Shown here in pieces: positions 1 to 7,430 of a stretch of DNA of 64,000 nt; positions within the stretch are counted from its first letter, which is position 1, and each line of letters opens with the position of its first letter. The stretch comes from JANQEA01 sp964466035. GTDB taxonomy: Bacteria; Bipolaricaulota; Bipolaricaulia; UBA7950; UBA9294. Below the pieces are notes generated by a model. The model had not been told where the DNA came from. It was given only the letters and a program-made list of their open reading frames with translations, and did no database searches. The stretch lies in assembly GCA_964466035.1 (NCBI GenBank), contig CAYXLR010000010.1, positions 3,530-67,529 on the forward strand, read 5' to 3'. A program made the position numbers and the translations under genes.

Positions 1-1875
1 AGGCTTGGCTTGCGCGATCGCTTCGTGGATCGTCTCGGTAATCCGCGCTACTTCAGCCTCAGATACGCATCCTGAATCAACGTCCCATCCGTGAAGGCTG
101 TAGTACTCATCAAGCATCTCATCCCAATCCTCCTTTGCTAGCCTCTGACCCTTCATGGGGCCGGATGGGATTCCCTCTTCCATCATGCGCTCAGGGGGGT
201 AATCATCAGCTCGCTCGAAGCGAGCATGTATCTGGTTATAGACCTTCTCCAGCATCACAGCATCCTCGGCCATCTCGACGAACCTATCAGTGGGAATCAT
301 CTCTCCAGTCGCTGCGCTGAATAGCTCTGCGTAGTCCTCAAGCCCGGGAAAGGCTGCATGAACCCACTGACTCGGGATGTTGCACAAGCCTAGGCAGTCC
401 TGCGCAGCATGCAGCCGCTCGGTGTGCACCACGCGTTCCGGCTGGCCTCGATACGCCGTTGGATCATACGGTTCGGGGAGCGGCGGTGTGCAGAACGGTA
501 GTGGAGCACCCCGGGTATGCCCGCCACCTCGTGGCGATACTACACAACCAAGTGCCCATCCCTTCTCTGCTCGCAGTGGCTCGGCCAGATCCTGTCCCTT
601 GATGTGGATTGCCCAGGCACCCGATCCCTTTCCCACCTTCTCCGCGGCCATCTTGCTTCCGTCCGCGAGCAGATCGCCGATACCCTTGCGGTCGGCTATT
701 CGCTGGATCATCTCTATTACGGCCTCTACGTTGCCCCATTCCAGGACCAAGCCATCAGTGTCCCCTCTTGTAAGAACACCCCGTTGGAAGCTTTCAAAGG
801 CCCATGCGATCGCTCCAGAGGTCGAGTCGACATCCAATCCAAGATTCGTGCACAGGGCATGCAGCTTGATGGTAGCCGCCGTGTCCTCTATTCCCAGCTT
901 GGCTGCGAAGTCCCATTGGACATCCCCCTCTACGCCCGCCCACTTCGTACCCTTATACGGCCCATCCTGAATCTCAAACATGACGTCGCACTGAATCGGG
1001 CATCCATCAGACGTTCTTGCACTGGTCGTCGCGTGGCGAGCATACGCAGCACCGCCAAGTGCCTGTTGCCTATCCTCACTGATGTATCCGTCCTGGAAGT
1101 TCCTCACTGGGTTGAGCAGCCCCAGCCAGCCATCCATTGTTGCCGCGAGCCCCCCTGTCGAAATCCCGTTCACAATCGCGCTTTGGGATCGGATCTTAGC
1201 AAGCATCTTCCTGACAACCGCGCGGAAGTCCTCGGGGCGCTCGACCTCAACTACACCCTTGGAACGGGGAACGACGAGTGCTTTCAGGCGCATTGTCCCA
1301 AGGACCATGCCGAGACCACACCGCCCCTGCGTACGATACTTATCAGAACAGATACAAGCGGTCCTTGCACGATTCTCACCGGCCGGTCCGATGTAGAGAA
1401 TCGCTATGTCATGTCCGTGTCTGGTTCTGAGCGCCCCATCGGTCTCCTCAACCGTCATACCCCAGAGATCCGATGCGTCACATAAGTCCACGCCCCGCTC
1501 CGTAAGGAGGGCATACTGCGGACTCCGCGCTCTGCCTTCGATGACAAGATGGTCTACACCCGCGAAGCGCATGTACTTGCCTATCCTTCCACCTATACTT
1601 CCTGATCCTATACCCTGATTGTACATATTACCTGAGTCAATTGTCGATCGCGTGGCACTTGGCGCTGTCGTCCCTACAAGAGACCCCGGACCAAGCACGA
1701 TTCGTCTAGGAACACCCTCTTCGTCACGATCTGCGCCACGCTCCATCAAGATGCATTGGTTGGCCGCTCTCCCGCCAATGAAGTGCTGTACCAGGTTAGG
1801 GTAGTGGGCTACGCGATTGTCACCTGTCGCAAGATCGAGAGTTACCACTCTGGTCTCGCCAAAACGCCGATTCAT
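1..1875 (-). CDS. Aldehyde:ferredoxin oxidoreductase family protein (C-terminus cut by window edge)
   Basis: Tungsten/molybdenum bis-pterin enzymes of this family oxidise aldehydes or reduce acids with ferredoxin. The open frame runs 625 codons from ATG at 1875 (AGGAGG 7-8 nt upstream) off the left edge without a stop. The N-terminus has the AOR beta-fold start (VTLDLATGD, then FIGGRAANQ). Around residues 289-296 is the cluster segment S-D-G-C-P-I-Q-C, and C498 lies in a GLCN context; these match the P. furiosus AOR ligands Cys288/291/295/494 in position. The first ligand is Ser289 (codon 1009-1011), so only three cluster cysteines are visible. Codon use is much less GC-biased than in the neighbours. 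It lies 85 bp after the DUF3830 gene on the same strand and may share its transcript. Family assignment is firm; substrate unknown. Confidence 0.9.
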   Translation of the reverse strand, partial: MNRRFGETRVVTLDLATGDNRVAHYPNLVQHFIGGRAANQCILMERGADRDEEGVPRRIVLGPGSLVGTTAPSATRSTIDSGNMYNQGIGSGSIGGRIGKYMRFAGVDHLVIEGRARSPQYALLTERGVDLCDASDLWGMTVEETDGALRTRHGHDIAILYIGPAGENRARTACICSDKYRTQGRCGLGMVLGTMRLKALVVPRSKGVVEVERPEDFRAVVRKMLAKIRSQSAIVNGISTGGLAATMDGWLGLLNPVRNFQDGYISEDRQQALGGAAYARHATTSARTSDGCPIQCDVMFEIQDGPYKGTKWAGVEGDVQWDFAAKLGIEDTAATIKLHALCTNLGLDVDSTSGAIAWAFESFQRGVLTRGDTDGLVLEWGNVEAVIEMIQRIADRKGIGDLLADGSKMAAEKVGKGSGAWAIHIKGQDLAEPLRAEKGWALGCVVSPRGGGHTRGAPLPFCTPPLPEPYDPTAYRGQPERVVHTERLHAAQDCLGLCNIPSQWVHAAFPGLEDYAELFSAATGEMIPTDRFVEMAEDAVMLEKVYNQIHARFERADDYPPERMMEEGIPSGPMKGQRLAKEDWDEMLDEYYSLHGWDVDSGCVSEAEVARITETIHEAIAQAKP

Positions 1876-1960
1876 TGTGTGCCTCCTCCTTTGCGTGCGA
1901 GGAAGACGCGCCGGCCCGCCCCTTTGCGCTTCTTGCAGAGCCGCCGCCTCACCTCTGGAG

Positions 1961-2407
1961 TCATTCGTCCGCTCCCTCGATCCCCGTGACGATGAGCCGT
2001 TCGACTCCCTGTTGCCAGATCCGCAGCCCGACTTTCTCGATCTCCGGCCACTCGTCGGGAGGAACCCGGGCGAAGACGTTGACCGGGAGGTACCCTCGGT
2101 GATCCCGCGTCACCTCGGCTCCGTAGTAGACCGCCAGCGCTTCCTGCGCCGCTTCGCCCATCTCCCACTCTTTCCAGTAGACGACGTCCCCGGCGTTGAC
2201 CGTGCACGTCTGGCGCTCGCGCGGCACGCTCGCGGGACTCTTCACGGGGAAGTTGATCTCGCGGCCGGACCAGCGCGAATGGTAGACGGTCGCCTCCAGC
2301 GGGAGCATCGCCACGACCGCCTCCACCGTCTCCGGCGACAGGTCGGGGCACAGCCTCGCCGTGAACCCGCCGCCCCGCTCGAATCGGAAGCGCAGCCTCG
2401 TCGTCAT
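1961..2407 (-). CDS. DUF3830 family protein (cyclophilin-like fold)
   Basis: 148 aa, soluble, no signal peptide. The sequence matches my memory of DUF3830, small cyclophilin-like beta-barrel proteins often found beside hydantoinase or amidohydrolase genes. Conserved-looking stretches are SRWSGREINFP (about residues 43-53) and the YYGAEVTRDHRGYLPVNVFARV region in the C-terminal half. Its ATG overlaps the hyuB stop as ATGA, so translation is probably coupled to hyuAB. It probably serves the same catabolic step as an accessory or small subunit; no catalytic role is demonstrated by the sequence. Confidence 0.7.
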   Translation of the reverse strand: MTTRLRFRFERGGGFTARLCPDLSPETVEAVVAMLPLEATVYHSRWSGREINFPVKSPASVPRERQTCTVNAGDVVYWKEWEMGEAAQEALAVYYGAEVTRDHRGYLPVNVFARVPPDEWPEIEKVGLRIWQQGVERLIVTGIEGADE

Positions 2408-4170
2408 TCCTCGGCCCGCCCTTCCCGCTTCCTCATCTCCGCCCTCGCTGCCTGGGTCGCCCGCTCGTCGACCTCCATGGAGGACGGGTCGATCGCGACG
2501 CCGTAGTCGCTTCGCGCCCTCTCCAGCGACACGTATCCGTTGATCACGTCTTCCAGTACGTCCTGCGGGGCTCGCTCCAGCGGGAAGCCGTACCCGCCGC
2601 CGCCGCCGCCGCGGAAGCTGACGACCTCGCCCTTCTTGAGCGGGAGGTTGGAGATCTTCCGCCAGCGCTCTTCGGTCCCGTCGAGGCGGTCGACGACGGT
2701 GATGTTCGTGCTCCCCGGCTTTCCTCCGAAGACCCCCCACGGCGGGGTGTACTTCACCCTGTCGGCCGTCACCGTGAGGCCGGCGTCGAACCCGAGGCGG
2801 TAGTCGCGAACCACGCCGAGCCCGCCGCGGTACTTCCCGGCTCCGCCGGAATCCTGCCGCAGCTCGAAACGCTCCACCTGCCACGGATACCGGACCTCGA
2901 CGACCTCGGCCGGTACGTTGTACGTGTCGCCGAGCGTCATCGAGAAGAGGGCGCTCTCGCCGTCCTCGGTCGGTTTGCCGCCGTAGCCGCCGGCGTCCGC
3001 CTCGGCACAGACGTAGTACTTCCCCGAGGCGGGATCGATCCCGTAGATGAAGTTGGCCATCGCGTCGCCGAAGTGGCCGCCCCGGACCTGATCCGGGATC
3101 GCCGGCGCGAGGGCCTTCAGGAACAGGTCCGGGATCGTGGACGAAGGGGTGGGCCACATCGCGCAGGCGGCCGGGAAGCGCGGCTTGAGGAAGCTTCCGT
3201 CCGGGATCACGATGTTCAGCGCGCGGAAGAACCCCTCGTTGCTCGGGTGGTGCGGCGTGGTCACGATCTTGAACGCGTAGCGGGTGGCGGAGACGGTCGA
3301 CGGCTCGGGGGTGTTCATCGGCCCGCGGTTCTGCGGCCCGGTTCCCGTGAAGTCGGCCGTCATCTCGTCGTCCTCGACGGTGATCTTCAGCTTCAGAAGC
3401 AGCTTGTCGTCCAGCGGCGCGTCGTCGTTCCCGTCTCCGTCGAGGATCGCCTCCGCCTCGTAGACGCCGTTCGGGATCCTCCGGACCGCGGCCCGGGCCA
3501 GCTTCTCCCCCTGCAGCAGGATCTCGTTCAGGGCGGCGAGCGTCACGTTCAACCCGAACCGGTCGATCACCTCGAGGAACCGCTGGCTCCCCTTCCGGAC
3601 GGCGGCGACCATCGCCCGGATGTCCCCGAGAACGGCGTCCGGGACGCGGGTGTTGGCTCGGATCAGTCGGAACACCTCCTCGTTCGGCGTTCCCTCCACC
3701 ACGAGCTTGACCGGCGGGAGCCGGAAGCCCTCCTGATACACCTCGGTCGTGTCGCTGTACCACCCTCCGGGGTAGATCCCGCCCATGTCGACCGTGTGCC
3801 CTCGGAACGCGGCCCAGCCCCTGATCTTGCCGTCGTGAAACGCGGGACAGAGCGCCACCAGATCGGGGCAGTGGGTGCCGCCCCCGTTGTACGGGTCGTT
3901 GCACAGGACGATGTCGCCGGGCCGCAGGTTCTCCCGGCCGATCGTCTCGTACGTCGAGAGCACCGCGTACCCCAGGTTCGCCAGGAAGATCGGCAGCCCG
4001 GGCGTCTCCGCGATGAGGTTCGCTTCGCTGTCGAGGATGCCGCAGCTGAAGTCGACGACCTCGTACAGAATCGGGCTGTACGCGGCCCGCTCGATCGTCC
4101 GCCGGATGTCGCGGCTCGCCGCGATCAGCCGGTTGCGAATGACCTCAAGCGTGATCGGATCCGTTCTCAT
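2404..4170 (-). CDS. hyuB: Hydantoinase B / oxoprolinase family subunit
   Basis: 588 aa. HyuB subunits pair with HyuA in ATP-dependent opening of hydantoins or 5-oxoproline, or in acetone/acetophenone-type carboxylation. The sequence shows the family start (RTDPITLEVIRNRL), a histidine- and aspartate-rich core (NDPYNGGGTHCPD, then FRGHTVDMGG) and the C-terminal glycine-rich segment SFRGGGGGGYG. The ATG at 4170 overlaps the hyuA stop (ATGA), and GGAGG lies just upstream. The stop overlaps DUF3830 in the same way, so hyuA-hyuB-DUF3830 is a coupled unit. Substrate is not readable; hydantoinase, oxoprolinase and carboxylase variants look alike at this level. Confidence 0.9.
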   Translation of the reverse strand: MRTDPITLEVIRNRLIAASRDIRRTIERAAYSPILYEVVDFSCGILDSEANLIAETPGLPIFLANLGYAVLSTYETIGRENLRPGDIVLCNDPYNGGGTHCPDLVALCPAFHDGKIRGWAAFRGHTVDMGGIYPGGWYSDTTEVYQEGFRLPPVKLVVEGTPNEEVFRLIRANTRVPDAVLGDIRAMVAAVRKGSQRFLEVIDRFGLNVTLAALNEILLQGEKLARAAVRRIPNGVYEAEAILDGDGNDDAPLDDKLLLKLKITVEDDEMTADFTGTGPQNRGPMNTPEPSTVSATRYAFKIVTTPHHPSNEGFFRALNIVIPDGSFLKPRFPAACAMWPTPSSTIPDLFLKALAPAIPDQVRGGHFGDAMANFIYGIDPASGKYYVCAEADAGGYGGKPTEDGESALFSMTLGDTYNVPAEVVEVRYPWQVERFELRQDSGGAGKYRGGLGVVRDYRLGFDAGLTVTADRVKYTPPWGVFGGKPGSTNITVVDRLDGTEERWRKISNLPLKKGEVVSFRGGGGGGYGFPLERAPQDVLEDVINGYVSLERARSDYGVAIDPSSMEVDERATQAARAEMRKREGRAEE

Positions 4171-6212
4171 CGTCCCTCCTCGTTGACTGCGATGATCAGG
4201 TTGCCGTACGGGTCCACCCGGCAGATCTGACCCTCTTCCACGACCGTCGTCGCGGTGATCTCCTCGATCACCGCCGGCCCGCGGATGACGTTCCCGGCCT
4301 TCAAGAGATCCCGCCGATAGATGCCGAACGATCGGTACTGCTCCTTGCCCACGTAGACGTCCCGCGCTCCCAGTCCGGCCTCCGCCGGCGGCGCTTCGTC
4401 TCCCTCCGGGATCCGTTCCAGCTTCGGCTTGGTCACGTTGCCCAGCCCGATCACCTTGAGCGAGACGATCTCCTTCGGTTCCTCCGGGGCGTTGTGCCCG
4501 TACACGCGAAGGTGGTGGTCGTCGAAGGCCTTCGCGATCTGGGACTTCACGCCCTCGGTGAACAGCGCGGGCGTGGTCACGGCGAGCGTGTGCTCCTGGC
4601 CGACGTACCGGAGATCGAGCTCGTGCGTGACCGTGATCGCCCCCTCCTCGACGTTCTCCTTCGCGAAGACCCCCACGATCCGCTCCTCGAGCTCGCCGAA
4701 CAGGTCGCTGACCGCGGTCGGATCCGCGCCGCCCAGCGGCGTAATGAACGTCTGGCTCAGGTCGTGGCGGAGGTCGGCCATCAGCATCCCCCAGGCGGAG
4801 AAGACGCCCGAGTACGGCGGCACGATGACGGTGGGGATGCCGAGCTCCTTGGCGATCGCCGCCGCGTGGATCGGCCCGGCGCCGCCGAAGGCGACCATCG
4901 CAAACTCCCTCGGGTCGTAGCCGCGCTTCACCGTCATCGACTGCAGCAGGCCGGACATGTTCGTGTTGACGATCTTGACGATCCCGAGCGCCGCTTCGTC
5001 CACGCTCAGGTCGAAGTGGTCGGCGACCCGCTGGATCGCTCCCCGCCCGAGCTCCGCCGAGATCTCCATCTCGCCGCCGAGGAAGTAGTCGGGATCCAGC
5101 AGCCCCAGCTGCAGGTTCGCGTCCGTGACGGTCGGCTCTTCGCCGCCGCGCTGATAGCAGGCCGGGCCCGGGTCGGCGCCGGCGCTCTGGGGGCCCACGT
5201 GCATCGCGCCGGCTTCGTCGATCCACGCGATGCTTCCGCCGCCGGCTCCGATCTCGCGGAGGTCGACGACGGGAAGCAGAATCGGGCGCCCCTCGACGAG
5301 GTACTGCTCCGTCGTCTCGGGCAGGCCGCCGGTGATGATCGACGTCTTCGCGGTCGTCCCCCCCATGTCGTAGGAGATGACGTTCTCGTGGCCGATCAGC
5401 TTGGCCAGCTGCGCCGCGCCGATGGCGCCGCCCGCGGGGCCGGATTCGACCATCGCGATCGGCATGTCGCGCGCGACGGACGCCGCCATCACGCCCCCGT
5501 TCGACTGCATGATCTGGAGCACCTGCCCGAATTCGCGTCGCTTGAGCTCCTCCTCGAGGCTGTCGAGGTACGTGCGCACGACCGGCATCACGTAGGCGTT
5601 CTGCGCCGTCGTGCTCGTCCTCTCGTACTCGTAGTACCGCCGGGTGATCAGATGCGAAAGGGAGACCGTCGTGTCCGGAAGCCTCTCGCGCAGGAACTCC
5701 CCGATCCGGATCTCGTGCTCCGGGTTCGCGTAGGCGTTCAGCAGGCAGACGGCGACCGCTTCGACCCCCTCGTCGACGAGGACTTCGAGCGTCTCTTCGA
5801 GCTCCGACACCGAGAGCGGAGAGACGACGCGGCCGCTCGCGTCGATCCGCTCGCTCACCTCGAGCCGGAGGAAGCGGGGGACCAGCGGGCGGGGCTTCCG
5901 GTACAACGCGTCGTACATCTCGGTCCGATTGGACCGTCCGATCTCGATGACGTCCCGGAACCCGCGGGTCGTGAGAAGCGCCGTCTTGGCCCCTTTCCCT
6001 TCGATCAATGCGTTGATGACGACCGTCGTTCCGTGCGAGAGAAACGTCACGTCCCGCAACGGGATCGAAAGCTTCTCAACGGACTCGATCGTGCCGATCG
6101 CAGGGTTGCGAGGCGTGGAGGAGACCTTGCTGACGACGACGCGACCCGACGTCTCGTCGAGCAGCACGCCGTCCGTGAAGGTCCCGCCCACGTCCGTGCT
6201 CAGTCTGTACAT
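4167..6212 (-). CDS. hyuA: Hydantoinase A / oxoprolinase family subunit (ASKHA ATPase)
   Basis: 681 aa. This is the ATP-using partner of HyuB. Phosphate-binding motifs of the hydantoinase A family are clear: DVGGTFTDG at the N-terminus, SHGTTVVINAL near residue 60, and YDMGGTTAKTSI near residue 290. ATG at 6212 is preferred over TTG at 6215 because AGGAGG sits 5 nt before the ATG. The ATG shares one base with the stop of the upstream XRE/cupin regulator (TGATG), so regulator and enzyme are co-translated. The five-gene order regulator-hyuA-hyuB-DUF3830-AOR suggests one catabolic unit. Reaction (hydrolysis or carboxylation) is unresolved. Confidence 0.92.
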   Translation of the reverse strand: MYRLSTDVGGTFTDGVLLDETSGRVVVSKVSSTPRNPAIGTIESVEKLSIPLRDVTFLSHGTTVVINALIEGKGAKTALLTTRGFRDVIEIGRSNRTEMYDALYRKPRPLVPRFLRLEVSERIDASGRVVSPLSVSELEETLEVLVDEGVEAVAVCLLNAYANPEHEIRIGEFLRERLPDTTVSLSHLITRRYYEYERTSTTAQNAYVMPVVRTYLDSLEEELKRREFGQVLQIMQSNGGVMAASVARDMPIAMVESGPAGGAIGAAQLAKLIGHENVISYDMGGTTAKTSIITGGLPETTEQYLVEGRPILLPVVDLREIGAGGGSIAWIDEAGAMHVGPQSAGADPGPACYQRGGEEPTVTDANLQLGLLDPDYFLGGEMEISAELGRGAIQRVADHFDLSVDEAALGIVKIVNTNMSGLLQSMTVKRGYDPREFAMVAFGGAGPIHAAAIAKELGIPTVIVPPYSGVFSAWGMLMADLRHDLSQTFITPLGGADPTAVSDLFGELEERIVGVFAKENVEEGAITVTHELDLRYVGQEHTLAVTTPALFTEGVKSQIAKAFDDHHLRVYGHNAPEEPKEIVSLKVIGLGNVTKPKLERIPEGDEAPPAEAGLGARDVYVGKEQYRSFGIYRRDLLKAGNVIRGPAVIEEITATTVVEEGQICRVDPYGNLIIAVNEEGR

Positions 6213-7273
6213 CAATCCCTCCTAGGACGCGACTTGATTACGACGTTGGACCGATCCGCGGGTTCCCCCGCCTTCTCGATCGTCTCGCTCCAGACCGCCT
6301 CCGCTTCCACCGAACCGGCCCCCATCTGGACCCAGAGGAGCTTCGCGTTCGACGAGCCGTCGACGCGGTAGCCCCGCGACGACGCCGCCGGGACGTGATA
6401 GCAGTCTCCGGCTCCGAGCGGATACGTGTCCGCGCCGACCGTGAACTGAACCCGACCCTCCAGGACGTAGCCGAACTCCTCCCCGTCGAAGACCGTCGGC
6501 GCCTCCTCGCTCTCCGCGGGGATCTCGGCCACGAAGACCCGCAATTGGGCGTCCGCGAGGTTCCCGCTCAGGAACCGGTAGCGGACCGCCGTCTGCGAGA
6601 GGTTGACGAAGGCCGGCTCGCTTCCGTTCTCCATCGGAGGCGGGGGGAGCGTCCCGATGGGAAGCGCCTCCTTCCCGAGGAGGCTCAGTGCACGCACGTA
6701 GCGCGCGGTCTGAACCCAGAGCACCTTCGCCCCCCGATCTCCCGCCTTGCAGGCGTGCGGCGTGGAGGCCATCAGGTGGTAGCTGTCGCCTGCTCTCAGC
6801 TCGTGTTCCTCCCCGTCGGAGACCAGCACCACCTCTCCTTCGAGGACGTAGCCGAACTCCTCCCCTTCGTGCGAGTGAGACTCGGTGTGGCTTCCCGGCG
6901 CCATCTCGCCGACCACGGCCTCGAAGCGGCGCCCCGGCAGGCCGGTGCTCAGGAATCGGTACTTGACCGACGCGTCCGAGAGGCTGAGGTGCGGTCGGTT
7001 GTCTCCCTTGGTGATCGACGAGTGGCGCGGGTCCACGAGGATCGCGTTCCCCGGGCCGTTCGACATGACGAGGACGTCGGCGAGCGAGACGTCGAGCGCC
7101 TGACAGACCGACCGCAAGGAAGAGATGGAGAAGGACGACAGCCCCCGTTCGATCTGCGACAGGAACCCGACGGACAATCCGCACGCGCTAGAAAGGGCAC
7201 GAAGCGTCATTCGCTTCCGGCTACGGATGCTGCGGATGCGCCAGCCGACCTCCGCCAGCCGCTCGCTCTCCAT
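6212..7273 (-). CDS. XRE-family regulator with two cupin domains
   Basis: 353 aa. An N-terminal helix-turn-helix of XRE type (about residues 10-65, with SVGFLSQIERG as recognition region) is followed by two cupin domains. The first keeps metal-type histidines (HTESHSHEGEEFGYVLEGE). The second repeats the EEFGYVLEG strand but has no histidine pair, so it is probably structural or binds ligand differently. Single-cupin XRE repressors are common; a tandem cupin is less so. The start is MESERL at 7273; an upstream GTG at 7330 is rejected because a promoter fits just before 7273, giving a leaderless message. It probably senses the substrate or product of the HyuAB pathway and controls its own operon through the palindrome at 7313-7333. 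Confidence 0.88.
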   Translation of the reverse strand: MESERLAEVGWRIRSIRSRKRMTLRALSSACGLSVGFLSQIERGLSSFSISSLRSVCQALDVSLADVLVMSNGPGNAILVDPRHSSITKGDNRPHLSLSDASVKYRFLSTGLPGRRFEAVVGEMAPGSHTESHSHEGEEFGYVLEGEVVLVSDGEEHELRAGDSYHLMASTPHACKAGDRGAKVLWVQTARYVRALSLLGKEALPIGTLPPPPMENGSEPAFVNLSQTAVRYRFLSGNLADAQLRVFVAEIPAESEEAPTVFDGEEFGYVLEGRVQFTVGADTYPLGAGDCYHVPAASSRGYRVDGSSNAKLLWVQMGAGSVEAEAVWSETIEKAGEPADRSNVVIKSRPRRD

Positions 7274-7279
7274 GGCACC

Positions 7280-7309
7280 AGTATACGGTCGAGAGTGAAC
7301 AGCTGTCAA
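7280..7309 (-). promoter_or_regulatory. Promoter of the XRE-hyuAB operon (leaderless)
   Basis: Reading the minus strand, -35 TTGACA (7309-7304), 18-bp spacer, -10 TATACT (7285-7280). The expected transcription start falls at or within 2-3 nt of the ATG at 7273 and there is no ribosome-binding site, so translation is probably leaderless. A GAGTGAAC half-site of the adjacent operator lies inside the spacer (7293-7300 on the plus strand). Confidence 0.7.
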
Positions 7310-7312
7310 ACA

Positions 7313-7333
7313 TGAGTGAACGATGTTCACTCA
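7313..7333. promoter_or_regulatory. Palindromic operator upstream of XRE-hyuAB
   Basis: A perfect 9-bp inverted repeat (TGAGTGAAC / GTTCACTCA) around a GAT centre. It lies 3 bp upstream of the -35 element, and a third GAGTGAAC copy sits between -35 and -10 at 7293-7300. This layout suits autoregulation by the adjacent XRE/cupin protein, with repression from the spacer half-site. Confidence 0.65.
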
Positions 7334-7430
7334 ACGGGCCGTGGATCCCACGCCGTCGCCATGAGCTGAGATTCGAGCGCGGGTGGATCGCGGGGTCCGC
7401 CTGACGCGCCGCGCTCGGCGAGGAGGCCGT

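Noticed and set aside
517..1485. 322-codon plus-strand frame opposite the AOR gene
   Set aside because: No family features; the minus strand encodes a clear AOR over the same bases.
2404..5226. Very long open frame covering hyuB and part of hyuA in one reading
   Set aside because: Only the last 588 residues look like protein; the upstream part is Arg/Gly/Pro-rich out-of-frame sequence typical of high-GC DNA, and hyuA is intact in another frame.
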